Shown piece after piece: positions 9,218 through 16,920 of a stretch of 64,000 nt of DNA. The notes beneath the pieces were generated by a model. It worked only from the letters and a program-made list of their open reading frames with translations, had not been told where the DNA came from and did no database searches. Source of the DNA: Bradyrhizobium macuxiense. Lineage in GTDB: Bacteria; Pseudomonadota; Alphaproteobacteria; Rhizobiales; Xanthobacteraceae. Location: positions 229,824 to 293,823 of the forward strand of contig NZ_VITY01000010.1 in assembly GCF_007993935.1 (NCBI RefSeq). The letters are read 5' to 3'. Both the position numbers and the translations under genes were made by a program. The first letter of the stretch is position 1. Each line of letters opens with the position of its first letter.

Positions 9218-9453
9218 ACGATGAACTACGTGAGGTTGACGATGCCTCACGACGTCACGGCCAGTCTCGCACCGACAGGCCCTTACCACCCGGACGGGAA
9301 AGAGCCCGTTCCATCGGTCATCGCAATTTGAATCAAATGAAATCGCACTGCCGCTAAGCCGAGCGAAACATTCGCGGCATGGCGGCGGCCTGCATCAAAG
9401 CCGGATCGCCCTTTGGTTGAAGCCGGGCGGAAGGTCGATCGCGCATAAAGCAA

Positions 9454-9479
9454 AGGCGGCGGGGTTTCCCCCGCCGCCT
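9454..9479 (-). terminator. Rho-independent terminator of the flagellin gene
   Basis: An 11-bp perfect GC-rich stem (AGGCGGCGGGG / CCCCGCCGCCT) with a 4-base loop is followed on the minus strand by a T-rich run (TTTGCTTTATG). It begins 28 bp after the flagellin stop codon. Confidence 0.85.
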
Positions 9480-9507
9480 CGATAGTCGATATCTGTTGCG
9501 GCTACGC

Positions 9508-11106
9508 TTAGCGGAGCAGCTGCAGAACGCTCTGCTGCGACTGGTTGGCCAGCGCCAGCGCGGACACCGCGATCGACTGGCGGGTCGACAGCGCCTGGCT
9601 GTTGGCCGCTTCCTCGTTGGTGTCGGCCAGCGTCAGGTTGGACGAGCCGGTCTGCAGCACGTTGATCAGGTTCTTCGAGAAGTCCTGGCGGATCTGCACG
9701 ATCGACAGGTTCGAACCGAGGGTCGAAGCCTGGGTGCGCAGCAGGCCGCTCGCGCTGTTGAGCGTCTTCAGCGTGGCGTTGGCCGAAGCGTTGTCGATGA
9801 AGTCCGTGCCGGCGGTCAGCTTGGTGAGGTTGAGGCCGGAGGCATCGAAGGTAACGCCCTGGATCTTCAGCGTCGAGGAGCCGGTCTCGTTGAAGGTCAG
9901 CTTGAGCTGATCGCCATTGAGCAGGTTGATGCCGTTGTACGAGGCGTCCTGGGCAGTGGTGGTGATCTGGTCCAGGATGTTGTTGTACTGATTGACCAGG
10001 TTGGCGCGGTTCGACAGCCCATTCGGATCCTGCACCGGGGCGCTGCCCGCGAGGCCGTTGAACAGCTTGCCGGAAGCGGCTGCCGTGCCACCGATCGTGC
10101 CGATGGTCGCGGACGCAGCATCGTTGGTGGTGCTGATGGTGAGCGCACCGCCCGCGCTGAGCGAGGCCTGCAGGTTGTTGGCCGCCAGACGCGTGTTCAG
10201 GTCGTTGAGGGACTTCACCTGGCCTGCGCCGCTGCCAAACGTGATGTTGGTGGCGGTGCCGTTGCCGGTCGCGCCGATCGTGAGCGTCAAGCCATCCAGC
10301 GGTGACGGCGTCGCCACGGTGCGTGCCGTGGTTCCCGCCGTGAGGCCGAACGCGGCCAGCCCCGAACCGGAGATGTTGAGATCCTGCGCGGTGCCGGTGC
10401 TGATCTGGAGCGCGCCGGCCGACACGGTGGAGGCGGTGGTCGCGCCCGTGATGCCGTCGATCGCGGTGAGCAGGTCGCCGACGGTCAGGTTGCTGCCTGC
10501 GCCGGTGCCGAGGGTCACATTGCCCGACGCATCGGTCGTCGAGGTGGTCTGCGAGGTCGAGAACGTGATCGACTTGCCGTTGACGCTGATCGTGCCGGTC
10601 GGAGTCGCCGCCAGGGTATCGGCGTTGGTCGCGCTGACGAGCTTGGTGGCGGCCGTGATCGGCACGGGCGTCGAGAGATGGTTGTTGACGACCGACCCAG
10701 CGAGGGTGGCGCTGGTGTAGGTAGCCGTGCCGCGGATATCGTCGGTGGTGGCGCCGGTGATCGTGGCGGTCGTCACCTGCGACTTCTGGGAATAGCCGAC
10801 CGCGGCCTGCAGCGCCTGGTTGGCGACCGACTTGGCGCTGTCGACGAGCTTCTGCAGCGAGGTGATGCCGGTGTTGGCGGCCTGCAGCACCTGCACGCCG
10901 TTGCCGATGCCGTCCAGCAGGTTGTTGATGTCGCTGGCGCGGTTGTCGAGCGACTGCGCCGTGAAGAAGTTGGTCGGGTTGTCGAGAGCGGTGTTGACCT
11001 TCTTGCCGGTGGACAAGCGGTTCTGCGTGGTGGCGAGCAGGTCGGCCGTCGACTGCAGCGAAAGCAGATTTTGACGGACCGATGCCGAGAGGACGATGCC
11101 GGACAT
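9508..11106 (-). CDS. fliC: Flagellin with large variable central region
   Basis: 532 residues from ATG at 11106 (MSGIVLSASVRQNLLSLQ), preceded by AGAAGGG. The conserved N-terminal D0/D1 helices (NRLSTGKKVNTALDNPTNFF, LLDGIGNGVQVLQAA) and the C-terminal D1/D0 helices (RQDFSKNLINVLQTGS, LADTNEEAANSQALSTRQ, ending QSQQSVLQLLR) are clear. Between them, about residues 140-400 form a Thr/Ala/Gly-rich, repeat-like exposed region. At 532 residues it is well above the short lateral flagellins of rhizobia and fits a thick subpolar-type filament. It is monocistronic: its own terminator follows and dyad site 3 lies 107 bp upstream. The nearby che operon is read in the same direction. Confidence 0.93.
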   Translation of the reverse strand: MSGIVLSASVRQNLLSLQSTADLLATTQNRLSTGKKVNTALDNPTNFFTAQSLDNRASDINNLLDGIGNGVQVLQAANTGITSLQKLVDSAKSVANQALQAAVGYSQKSQVTTATITGATTDDIRGTATYTSATLAGSVVNNHLSTPVPITAATKLVSATNADTLAATPTGTISVNGKSITFSTSQTTSTTDASGNVTLGTGAGSNLTVGDLLTAIDGITGATTASTVSAGALQISTGTAQDLNISGSGLAAFGLTAGTTARTVATPSPLDGLTLTIGATGNGTATNITFGSGAGQVKSLNDLNTRLAANNLQASLSAGGALTISTTNDAASATIGTIGGTAAASGKLFNGLAGSAPVQDPNGLSNRANLVNQYNNILDQITTTAQDASYNGINLLNGDQLKLTFNETGSSTLKIQGVTFDASGLNLTKLTAGTDFIDNASANATLKTLNSASGLLRTQASTLGSNLSIVQIRQDFSKNLINVLQTGSSNLTLADTNEEAANSQALSTRQSIAVSALALANQSQQSVLQLLR

Positions 11107-11653
11107 ACTGATACCCTTCTGGATGAACACGATTGACGCGACGCCGTAAATTTCGCACGGCGACCGGTGCCACACTGGTCCGTCCGCGCTACCCGTTCGT
11201 TAAAGGGCTGCTCCGTACAAATACCCAGAACGGCTTTTGCCGGTAATTTGACGTCCGCCGGCGCCGGCGCACGGTCGAGCGGCGCCCGGTCGGCGCCGGA
11301 TCAATCTCGTGGCGGCGAAATTGTCCTCGCCTTTACGGGACTTGCCGCATGCCTGCGACGCCGGGCGGGCGCTTTCGAAAGCCGCGACGGCGATCATGAA
11401 GACGCACACCTGGGCGCGCATTAGAGTTAATGCAAATCAATAAATGCGAGACAATGCCGCAACATCTTTGCCGGGATGCGCCTCGTTCGAATCGCCGCGC
11501 AGGCGGATGTAATGCCCATCGTCTGCCCCCTAGAGGGTATAAGGTTCACACTACAACCCTTGTGCTATTGGACAGGCAAGCTATGGTCGCACTCCACACG
11601 CCAAGAGTAGGTGATGCGAGACCGTAGTGCTCCCGCCCTCGGCAGGAGCTCCA
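11107..11653. other. Divergent intergenic region, flagellin / Crp-type gene (547 bp)
   Basis: It contains dyad site 3 (11213-11226) on the flagellin side. The right half (about 11420-11640) is less GC-rich and should hold the promoter of the Crp/Fnr gene. Open frames here lack ribosome binding sites and family-like sequence. TGGCAC at the position of a sigma54 -24 element is present on the minus strand upstream of flagellin, but no matching -12 element follows. Confidence 0.5.
11213..11226. promoter_or_regulatory. CCGTA-N4-TACGG dyad, site 3 (upstream of flagellin)
   Basis: CCGTA-CAAA-TACCC has one perfect and one partial half-site. The spacer CAAA is identical to that of site 2 and is the complement of the TTTG spacer of site 1. 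It lies 107 bp upstream of the flagellin start codon. Confidence 0.5.
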
Positions 11654-12364
11654 ATGTCCGCGGTAACGCGCCCGCCCAATCGTCTGTTGCAAGCACTTCC
11701 CCCAGCGGAATACGCGCAACTTCATCCTCTTCTGGAAACCGTCGACCTGACCAAGGAAACGGCGCTCGCCGATGCCGGCGCACCGGTGCAGCGGGTTTAC
11801 TTCCCGCACGCCGGCGTGGTCTCGATGATGATCAATCTGTCCGACGGGCAATCCGTCGAGATTGCAACCATCGGTCGCGACGGCGCCGTGGGCGCGTCCG
11901 CCGCCCTGCATGAGCGGCCGCTGCTCGCGGACGCGATCGTCGTGGTGCCGGGCACGGCATCGGTGGTGCGGGCGGAGGATTTCCGCGAGGCGGCCGATCG
12001 CAGCGCCGAGTTCCGGACCCTGGTTGCGCTCTATGAGCAGGCGCTGATGGCGCAGACGCAGCAATCCGTCGCCTGCAACGTCTCGCATCCGGTGGAGGCG
12101 CGGCTGTCGCGCTGGCTGCTGCGCGCACGCGACCTGTGCGGCAGCGAAGCCTTGCCGCTGACCCAGGAGATGCTGGCGCAGATGATCGGCGTGCGGCGCA
12201 ATGCGGTTTCGATCGTTGCGCACGGATTTCAGCAGGCCGGCATCCTGCGTTACAGCCGCGGCCATATTGAAATCACCGATATCGACGGCCTGCGGAAGGC
12301 GGCGTGCGAATGTTATGCGACCGTCAAGGCGCACGCCGAACAATTGATCGGGCCGGAAGATTGA
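11654..12364 (+). CDS. Crp/Fnr-family transcription regulator, first of a tandem pair
   Basis: 236 residues from ATG at 11654, with AGGAG five bases upstream. The N-terminal cyclic-nucleotide-binding-like beta barrel is about residues 10-130 (PHAGVVSMMINLSDGQSVEIATIGRDG), followed by a long dimer helix and a winged HTH (LTQEMLAQMIGVRRNAVSIV, then RYSRGHIEITDIDGL). The FNR cysteines are absent and the phosphate-binding cassette of true cAMP receptors is not evident, so the ligand is unknown. The recognition helix reads RRNAVSIV where Crp and FNR carry ETxSR, so its DNA site should differ from TTGAT-N4-ATCAA. The next gene is a paralogue with the same architecture. It is a candidate regulator for the CCGTA dyads around it. 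Confidence 0.9.
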   Translation: MSAVTRPPNRLLQALPPAEYAQLHPLLETVDLTKETALADAGAPVQRVYFPHAGVVSMMINLSDGQSVEIATIGRDGAVGASAALHERPLLADAIVVVPGTASVVRAEDFREAADRSAEFRTLVALYEQALMAQTQQSVACNVSHPVEARLSRWLLRARDLCGSEALPLTQEMLAQMIGVRRNAVSIVAHGFQQAGILRYSRGHIEITDIDGLRKAACECYATVKAHAEQLIGPED

Positions 12365-12447
12365 TCGCAGCGACCTCATGCCGCCGCGGATAATGTGAGG
12401 CTGCGGCGATCAGCGCATTCCTAATGGAACCGGGATGTGTTTCCATC

Positions 12448-12473
12448 GGAACCCGGACGTGCCAGAATAAGTT
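12448..12473 (+). promoter_or_regulatory. Possible EcfG-type (general stress) promoter of the second Crp-type gene
   Basis: GGAAC at 12448-12452 is followed after 18 bases by GTT at 12471-12473. This approximates the alphaproteobacterial EcfG pattern GGAAC-N16/17-cGTT, but the C before GTT is an A. It lies 73 bp upstream of the TTG start. Weak evidence from one inexact match. Confidence 0.3.
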
Positions 12474-12545
12474 GCAAGCACGTCTGACTGCACGCGTCAG
12501 CCCTGGTGACCAGAGACAAGCTTTGCCGGGAGGCAGGAGGTTGCT

Positions 12546-13265
12546 TTGGATACGGTTCCGCGATCACCCAACGGGTTTCTGTCGTCGCTCTCTGCGAGCG
12601 ATTTTGAGCTGATCCGGCCGCACCTGCGGACGGTCGACCTCACCGCCGATTCGGTCCTGATCGAGACCGACGAGATGCTGAAGCGGACATACATGCCGCA
12701 CAAGGGCGTGATCTCGCTGGTGGTCAAGCTGGCGAGGGGCGAGCGCGTCCAGGTCGCCATGGTCGGCCGCGACAGCATCTTTGGCGCATTCGCCCCGCTG
12801 GTCGAGGGGCGGGTCTTGAACAACGCCACGGTGCTGGTGCCCGGCCTTGCCTCGACGGTCGAGCTCGAGCCGTTGCGCGAGGCCGCCGGCCAGAGCCCGA
12901 CGCTTCGCACCATGCTGCTCCGGCACGGGCTCGCCGTCTATGCCCAGATCCAGCAGACGGCGGGCTGCAACGCCGCGCATACCGTGGAGTCGCGGCTGGC
13001 GCGATGCCTGCTGCATACGCGCGACCTCTCCGGCAGCAACAAGATCGTCCTGACCCAGGAGGCGATGGCGCAGATGATCGGCGCCCGCCGCAACAGCGTG
13101 TCGCTGGTCGCGCATACCCTGCAACAGGCGAATTTCATTCACTACAGCCGCGGCCACATCGAGATCACCAACGCGGACGGACTGATCAGGACCGCCTGCG
13201 AATGCTACGCCGCGGTCAAGGCGCAGTATGCGAGGTTGCTGAATTGCGAGGAAACCAGCGGCTAA
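12546..13265 (+). CDS. Crp/Fnr-family transcription regulator, second of a tandem pair
   Basis: 239 residues from a TTG start at 12546 with a strong GGAGG five bases upstream; no ATG in frame fits. Same architecture as the preceding gene: barrel (TYMPHKGVISLVVKLARGERVQVAMVG), dimer helix, winged HTH (LTQEAMAQMIGARRNSVSLV, then HYSRGHIEITNADGL). The pair is clearly paralogous along its full length. The recognition helix again reads RRNSVSLV. Possible stress-sigma promoter at 12448-12473. It probably binds a dyad of FNR-like geometry (5-bp half-sites, 4-bp spacer), which the local CCGTA sites have. Confidence 0.9.
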   Translation: MDTVPRSPNGFLSSLSASDFELIRPHLRTVDLTADSVLIETDEMLKRTYMPHKGVISLVVKLARGERVQVAMVGRDSIFGAFAPLVEGRVLNNATVLVPGLASTVELEPLREAAGQSPTLRTMLLRHGLAVYAQIQQTAGCNAAHTVESRLARCLLHTRDLSGSNKIVLTQEAMAQMIGARRNSVSLVAHTLQQANFIHYSRGHIEITNADGLIRTACECYAAVKAQYARLLNCEETSG

Positions 13266-13362
13266 AGCGCGATGAGATAAAGTTGAAATCGTCATCGCGC
13301 TCTGGCTCTTTGTTTGAGCATGATCTCTTCGGAAAACCGCTTCGCACTTTTCCGGATCATGC
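13264..13362. repeat. Composite intergenic repeat, families 5 and 4
   Basis: The first part (about 13264-13301) is an inverted repeat with arms AGCGCGATGA / TCATCGCGCT, related to the element at 32547-32585. The second (13311-13362) begins GTTTGAGCATGATCT and ends TTTTCCGGATCATGC, and recurs in opposite orientation at 55271-55321. It follows the second Crp-type gene directly and may act as its transcription end. Confidence 0.7.
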
Positions 13363-13422
13363 ATTAGCGTTTCGATTCAAGCGGTCGGCGTCTCGCGCAA
13401 AACGCCCTGGCTGTCGCGCAAA

Positions 13423-13436
13423 CCGTACTTCTACGG
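13423..13436. promoter_or_regulatory. CCGTA-N4-TACGG dyad, site 4
   Basis: CCGTA-CTTC-TACGG is a perfect 5-bp dyad 64 bp upstream of the small gene at 13501. Confidence 0.6.
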
Positions 13437-13500
13437 CGTACGATTTTCACCGTCGGATAACGCTGCTTCCGCAAAGTCGCGTGGACGCACGGGGGAGCCG

Positions 13501-13749
13501 ATGTTCACGTACGAGACGACCGACCGGAAGGAAGCCCGGCGCTTCCGCATGGCCCAGTTCAACGGCCGGCCCGCCACTGTCAGATCCGCCGGCGCGACGG
13601 TCACCGGCCGCGTCCGCGCGATCGTCGAAAGCAGGTCCGGCGCAACGGCGGCATGGGTGGTGACGATCGTTCCGGACGAACCGAAGACGGCCGCTCCCGC
13701 CGCGCGGCTCGCGCCGCGGCTGTGCTTCGCCGCGGAAGACGATTTCTGA
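13501..13749 (+). CDS. Hypothetical protein, 82 aa
   Basis: ATG at 13501 follows GGGGGAG with good spacing. The middle part (FRMAQFNGRPATVRSAGATVTGRVRAIVES, then AWVVTIVPDEP) alternates polar and hydrophobic residues like a small beta-barrel. This could be a PilZ-like or OB-like fold, but motifs are not decisive. It lies between the Crp-type gene and the convergent LuxR-type gene, with dyad site 4 just upstream, which ties it to the same putative regulon. No signal peptide or membrane helix. Family not recognised. Confidence 0.6.
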   Translation: MFTYETTDRKEARRFRMAQFNGRPATVRSAGATVTGRVRAIVESRSGATAAWVVTIVPDEPKTAAPAARLAPRLCFAAEDDF

Positions 13750-13763
13750 CAACCGGTCTCCGC

Positions 13764-14372
13764 TCAAGCGGAATGCAGCAAGGCCTTGCGGACCAGATCC
13801 GCGGTGTTACGCGCGCCGAGCTTGCGCATAGCCTCGGCACGATGGCTCTCGAAGGTGCGCGGGCTGATGTTCATCCGCAGCGCGCCCTGCTTGTTGGAAT
13901 AGCCGTCGCTGATCAGGCTGAGCACTTCACGCTCGCGCTTGGTCAGCGGCTTGCGGCCGGCCTCCGGCGCGAACATGACATCGGGTGACCGAACGCCTGC
14001 CGGCTTGTCGTCGCCCTGCGGCCTGAGATCCGCGGCCGGAACAGCATTCGGATAGAGATCCGAAATCTGCTTCAGCATCGCGGACACCCGCTCGGTCTGT
14101 TCGAGCGCGTTCTCGATCACCTGCCGCAGATAGACGCCGTTGCCGGGCGCGTGCGCGAACTGCTGACTGTGCTGTTTGAGCTCGTTCATATAGAGCAGCA
14201 GCGCCGTCACCGGCCCATTGAACTGCCGGACGATGGCCGCACCGGCCTCCGTGGTGACCTGCGGTCGCGGCGCAACGGCCCCATGAACCTCAGACTGCTG
14301 TCCCTCGAGCGCCGCGGTTCCGCCCATCCATGCCGGAAGGCGCGCCTCGGCTCGATTGTCATGTTGCGTCAT
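13764..14372 (-). CDS. LuxR-type regulator with kinase-like helical hairpin
   Basis: 202 residues from ATG at 14372. The C terminus (about 140-202) is a LuxR/FixJ HTH (LTKREREVLSLISDGYSN, SPRTFESHRAEAMRKLGA), very like that of the response regulator at 2988-3626. There is no receiver domain. Instead residues about 45-105 read AIVRQFNGPVTALLLYMNEL, then 25 residues later IENALEQTERVSAMLKQI. This resembles the two-helix DHp domain of histidine kinases (pattern HExxxPLTAxxxY ... RAxxLxxxL), but the phospho-accepting His is replaced. It may dimerise through this hairpin or dock to a receiver. Dyad site 5 lies 49 bp upstream. Confidence 0.85.
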   Translation of the reverse strand: MTQHDNRAEARLPAWMGGTAALEGQQSEVHGAVAPRPQVTTEAGAAIVRQFNGPVTALLLYMNELKQHSQQFAHAPGNGVYLRQVIENALEQTERVSAMLKQISDLYPNAVPAADLRPQGDDKPAGVRSPDVMFAPEAGRKPLTKREREVLSLISDGYSNKQGALRMNISPRTFESHRAEAMRKLGARNTADLVRKALLHSA

Positions 14373-14420
14373 AAGTATGGTTTACCGAAGGTGAACTTGT
14401 GGCCGCGTTAACGCGGGACT

Positions 14421-14434
14421 CCGTAGAACTACGG
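14421..14434. promoter_or_regulatory. CCGTA-N4-TACGG dyad, site 5 (upstream of LuxR-type gene)
   Basis: CCGTA-GAAC-TACGG is a perfect dyad, 49 bp upstream of the start codon of the LuxR-type regulator. The position would suit autoregulation. Confidence 0.6.
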
Positions 14435-14526
14435 GTGACGCAACTGTGACCTCGGGCCCCGACCTGCCAAGCAGGCGCAGATTACCGCTGATTTGGCAAC
14501 GAATCTCGCATATTTGAGTCGAATTA

Positions 14527-14540
14527 CAGTATTCTTACGG
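14527..14540. promoter_or_regulatory. CCGTA-N4-TACGG dyad, site 6 (imperfect)
   Basis: CAGTA-TTCT-TACGG has one perfect and one degenerate half-site, 106 bp from site 5. It may be a second operator for the LuxR-type gene or serve the plus-strand gene further right. Confidence 0.4.
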
Positions 14541-14924
14541 GACGACGGGCGGCTTCGTCCCGATGGGCTCACAGGTGGATCGTTACCGTCCCGGCGTTTC
14601 GCGGACGCATCCCACACCCTGCCGCCACGTCAGAAATAGCCGGGTTGCGCGCCGCGCCTTCGACATCAGGGGCGCCGGAGCCGGAGGAATTTCTGCAGGA
14701 ACCGCCCCGAAAGAACGAACCTGAACCACCAATACGCCATTCGACGGGTCGACATCGATCATCCCTCTAGGCACGGGATCGCATCGGCTTACCGCACGTT
14801 GGGCCACGTTCGTATGAGGCGGCTCACATTGACCCGGCGGACGCAGGGTCAGCGAATGTCAATTTACACCCCCGGCACGCGCCGCGATGATCGCCGCCTC
14901 TCGACCAACAAAAAGGGTGCGACA

Positions 14925-15356
14925 ATGCAGCGAGGGCGAAGCGGACGAAATGGATCCTGGATGATGATCGCGGCGCTCGCCTCGGCACTGCTGGTCAGCG
15001 CCGCTGCGCAGGCCCAGAGCACGCCGACCGGCGACGCAGCGCCGGCCCAAGACAACACGATCATGATCACGATCTTCTTCAAGCACGATCAGTCGCGCCC
15101 GCTCGGCGAACTCAATGCGCAGCTCGAGCGGCAGGGCTTCTACAAGGCGTTTCCGCCCGAAGGTGTCGAGGTGGTCAGCTGGTACGTGATGATGGGCGCC
15201 GGCCAGGTGGTGACCCTGCGGCTGCCGGCGTCACGGCTGCGCGAGGTCAACCGCGTCATCGAGAACAGCGCCTGGGGCGCCTATCGCACCGAGTTCTATC
15301 CGACCTACGACTACAAGGCGGTCGGGATCGGCAAGCACGACAAGGCAAAACAGTAG
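14925..15356 (+). CDS. Exported protein of unknown function, 143 aa
   Basis: ATG at 14925 begins a signal peptide: MQRGRSGRNG (basic), a hydrophobic core of MMIAALASALLVSAA and a likely cleavage after AQA. The mature part starts acidic and polar, then has a compact domain (TIMITIFFKHDQSRPLGELN, LRLPASRLREVNRVIENSAW, EFYPTYDYKAVG). It is presumably periplasmic. I do not recognise a named family; the pattern suggests a small alpha/beta domain. It stands alone, between the regulatory block and the small minus-strand gene at 15454. Confidence 0.8.
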   Translation: MQRGRSGRNGSWMMIAALASALLVSAAAQAQSTPTGDAAPAQDNTIMITIFFKHDQSRPLGELNAQLERQGFYKAFPPEGVEVVSWYVMMGAGQVVTLRLPASRLREVNRVIENSAWGAYRTEFYPTYDYKAVGIGKHDKAKQ

Positions 15357-15453
15357 CCATCGCGCCGAGATCGGAGTTGAAGTCGCGGCCGCGCGCCGGA
15401 CTTATCGGTTCTGGTTCAGTCAGAACCGGCTCACCTTCGATCCGATGCGCTGC

Positions 15454-15636
15454 CTATGCGTGAGCGCGCGGGCGCTCGCTCAGCCGCTTTGCCAGTATCC
15501 GCAGATCCTGGCGGCGCCCGCTGCAAAGCAAGCGGCTGAATTCGTCGGGATCGATGGAGGCAGGTGGAAAATCGGCTGAACTGCGTGCGACGCGGCGTAG
15601 CCAGGTCAATCGGAAAAGACGCTTGAGCATCTTCAT
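15454..15636 (-). CDS. Small basic hypothetical protein, 60 aa
   Basis: ATG at 15636 (MKMLKRLFRLTWLRRVARSS) starts a very basic, possibly membrane-associating N-terminal helix, followed by PASIDPDEFSRLL and SERPRAHA. Only a weak GGGG precedes the start. The composition looks like a real small rhizobial protein rather than a shadow, since no gene overlaps it. Function unknown. Confidence 0.4.
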   Translation of the reverse strand: MKMLKRLFRLTWLRRVARSSADFPPASIDPDEFSRLLCSGRRQDLRILAKRLSERPRAHA

Positions 15637-15731
15637 GGTTGTTAGCCCCGATGAGCGCCTTTGTTAAATCGCGGTAATGAAATTGGTTCCGTCTCTTGTG
15701 GTCGCACCGCGCGAAAATTGGTTCAATGCCG

Positions 15732-16733
15732 TCAGGCGAGCAGCGCCTTACGCTCTTGCACGCGCGCAATGGATCGCCGCACCGCGGTCTGATCCAGCGA
15801 TCCGTCCTGCACCGCACCGGCGACCGTCGCGGCGATGCCGGCCATCGCCTGCTCCTGGTCGAACAGGTTGTTGCCGATGCAGATCATGTCCATGCCGGCG
15901 GCGATCGCCTGCAGGCTGGCCGCACTTGTGCCGAGCGCCTTCTGCAGCCCTTGCATCTGCATGTCGTCGGTGATCAAGAGCGTGTCGGGCAGACGGCGGC
16001 GCAGCCGGCCAATCCCGGCCGGTGACAATGTCATCGGATGCTGCGGGTCCCACTGGCGGACAATGGCGTGGCTGACCAGCACCGCATTGCCGAAAGTATC
16101 CGGGGCCAACGCGTAGAACAGCTCTTCCTGCTCGGGCCGCAGCGCATCGGAAATGTCCATGAACTCCAGATGCGAATCGACGAGCGCACCGCCGATGCCC
16201 GGATAATGCTTCAGGCAGAGACCAACTCCGGCCTGCCGCGCCGCGGCGTCGACCAGGCGGGCATTGGCCTCGACCTCGCCGAGATCGGACGAATAGGACC
16301 GCTTGATCCTGCCGATATTGGGATTGTCGGAATTGTAGTCGACGTCGATGACCGGCGCGAAATTGTAGCGGATGCCGAGCCGGCGCAGCTCGTCATAGGT
16401 TGCGCCAAGGATCGCCTGCTTTTCCGTCTGCGCCAGCAGATTGAAATCCTTCGCACTCGGCAGCGGCTGGAAGCCGAGGCCATCCTTGAGCCGGCGCACC
16501 AGACCGCCCTCCTGGTCGATGAAGACCAGCGGCTCTGACGGCAGCGCCGCAATCCCGGCGCAGAGCGACTGCACCTGCTCGGGCGAAGCGATGTTGTTGT
16601 CGTATTGACGGGTCTGGCACGAGTAATCGAACAGGATCACCCCGCCGAGCCCGAACCGCGCGGCAAATTCCCTCAGCCAGGACGGGATGACCTTGCCGTA
16701 GAAGCCGAGAATGAAGAGTTCGCCGACGGACAT
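15732..16733 (-). CDS. Glycoside hydrolase family 3 protein (NagZ-like beta-N-acetylhexosaminidase)
   Basis: 333 residues, single GH3 barrel without the second domain, as in NagZ. Visible motifs are FIDQEGGLVRRL, NFAPVIDVDYNSDNPNIG with RSYSSD, the LKHYPG loop followed by a DSH dyad (general acid/base His), and the nucleophile region LLITDDMQMQGL. NagZ removes N-acetylglucosamine from cell-wall fragments during peptidoglycan recycling. No signal peptide, so it is cytoplasmic. Canonical alphaproteobacterial nagZ usually sits with an SPOR protein and scpA/scpB; that context is missing here, so this may be a paralogue with another substrate. It faces away from the acetoacetyl-CoA synthetase gene. 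Confidence 0.85.
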   Translation of the reverse strand: MSVGELFILGFYGKVIPSWLREFAARFGLGGVILFDYSCQTRQYDNNIASPEQVQSLCAGIAALPSEPLVFIDQEGGLVRRLKDGLGFQPLPSAKDFNLLAQTEKQAILGATYDELRRLGIRYNFAPVIDVDYNSDNPNIGRIKRSYSSDLGEVEANARLVDAAARQAGVGLCLKHYPGIGGALVDSHLEFMDISDALRPEQEELFYALAPDTFGNAVLVSHAIVRQWDPQHPMTLSPAGIGRLRRRLPDTLLITDDMQMQGLQKALGTSAASLQAIAAGMDMICIGNNLFDQEQAMAGIAATVAGAVQDGSLDQTAVRRSIARVQERKALLA

Positions 16734-16920
16734 GGCCGCTCGCTATGGGATTGGCATGGAATCAACGCCGCACCTGAAGGAATAGCACGCGGCCGCGGCG
16801 GTAAGAATATGACGCAAGCCGCGGTGGGACTGCGCTCCCCGTGCTCGCATCCCTATGTTAAGACACGCCGGCACGCCTCACCGGCGTCTGCCACAACACA
16901 AGAAACTCCGGAAACCGCTC

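Larger units (their letters stand above)
9119..9507. other. Intergenic region between cheA and flagellin genes (389 bp)
   Basis: It holds the cheA promoter region with dyad site 2 (9204-9217) and, at the far end, the flagellin terminator (9454-9479). The remainder shows no open frame with a ribosome binding site. No clear sigma54 or sigma28 element was recognised upstream of cheA. Confidence 0.6.
14373..14924. other. Intergenic region with two dyad sites (552 bp)
   Basis: Dyad sites 5 (14421-14434) and 6 (14527-14540) lie in the left part. A minus-strand frame at 14583-14762 (59 residues, MIDVDPSNGV) is open, but the only Shine-Dalgarno-like run abuts its ATG, so I do not call it. The right end should carry the promoter of the secreted protein gene at 14925. 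Confidence 0.5.

Noticed and set aside
9395..11173. Minus-strand frame of 592 codons over flagellin
   Set aside because: Different frame of the flagellin gene, made of Arg/His/Gln-rich nonsense; flagellin motifs are in the other frame.
11107..11175. Sigma54 promoter upstream of flagellin (TGGCAC present)
   Set aside because: No TTGC-like -12 element follows at the required distance.
14583..14762. Minus-strand small frame MIDVDPSNGV (59 residues)
   Set aside because: The only Shine-Dalgarno-like run (AGAGGG) directly abuts the ATG, there is no domain, and the frame has no contextual support.
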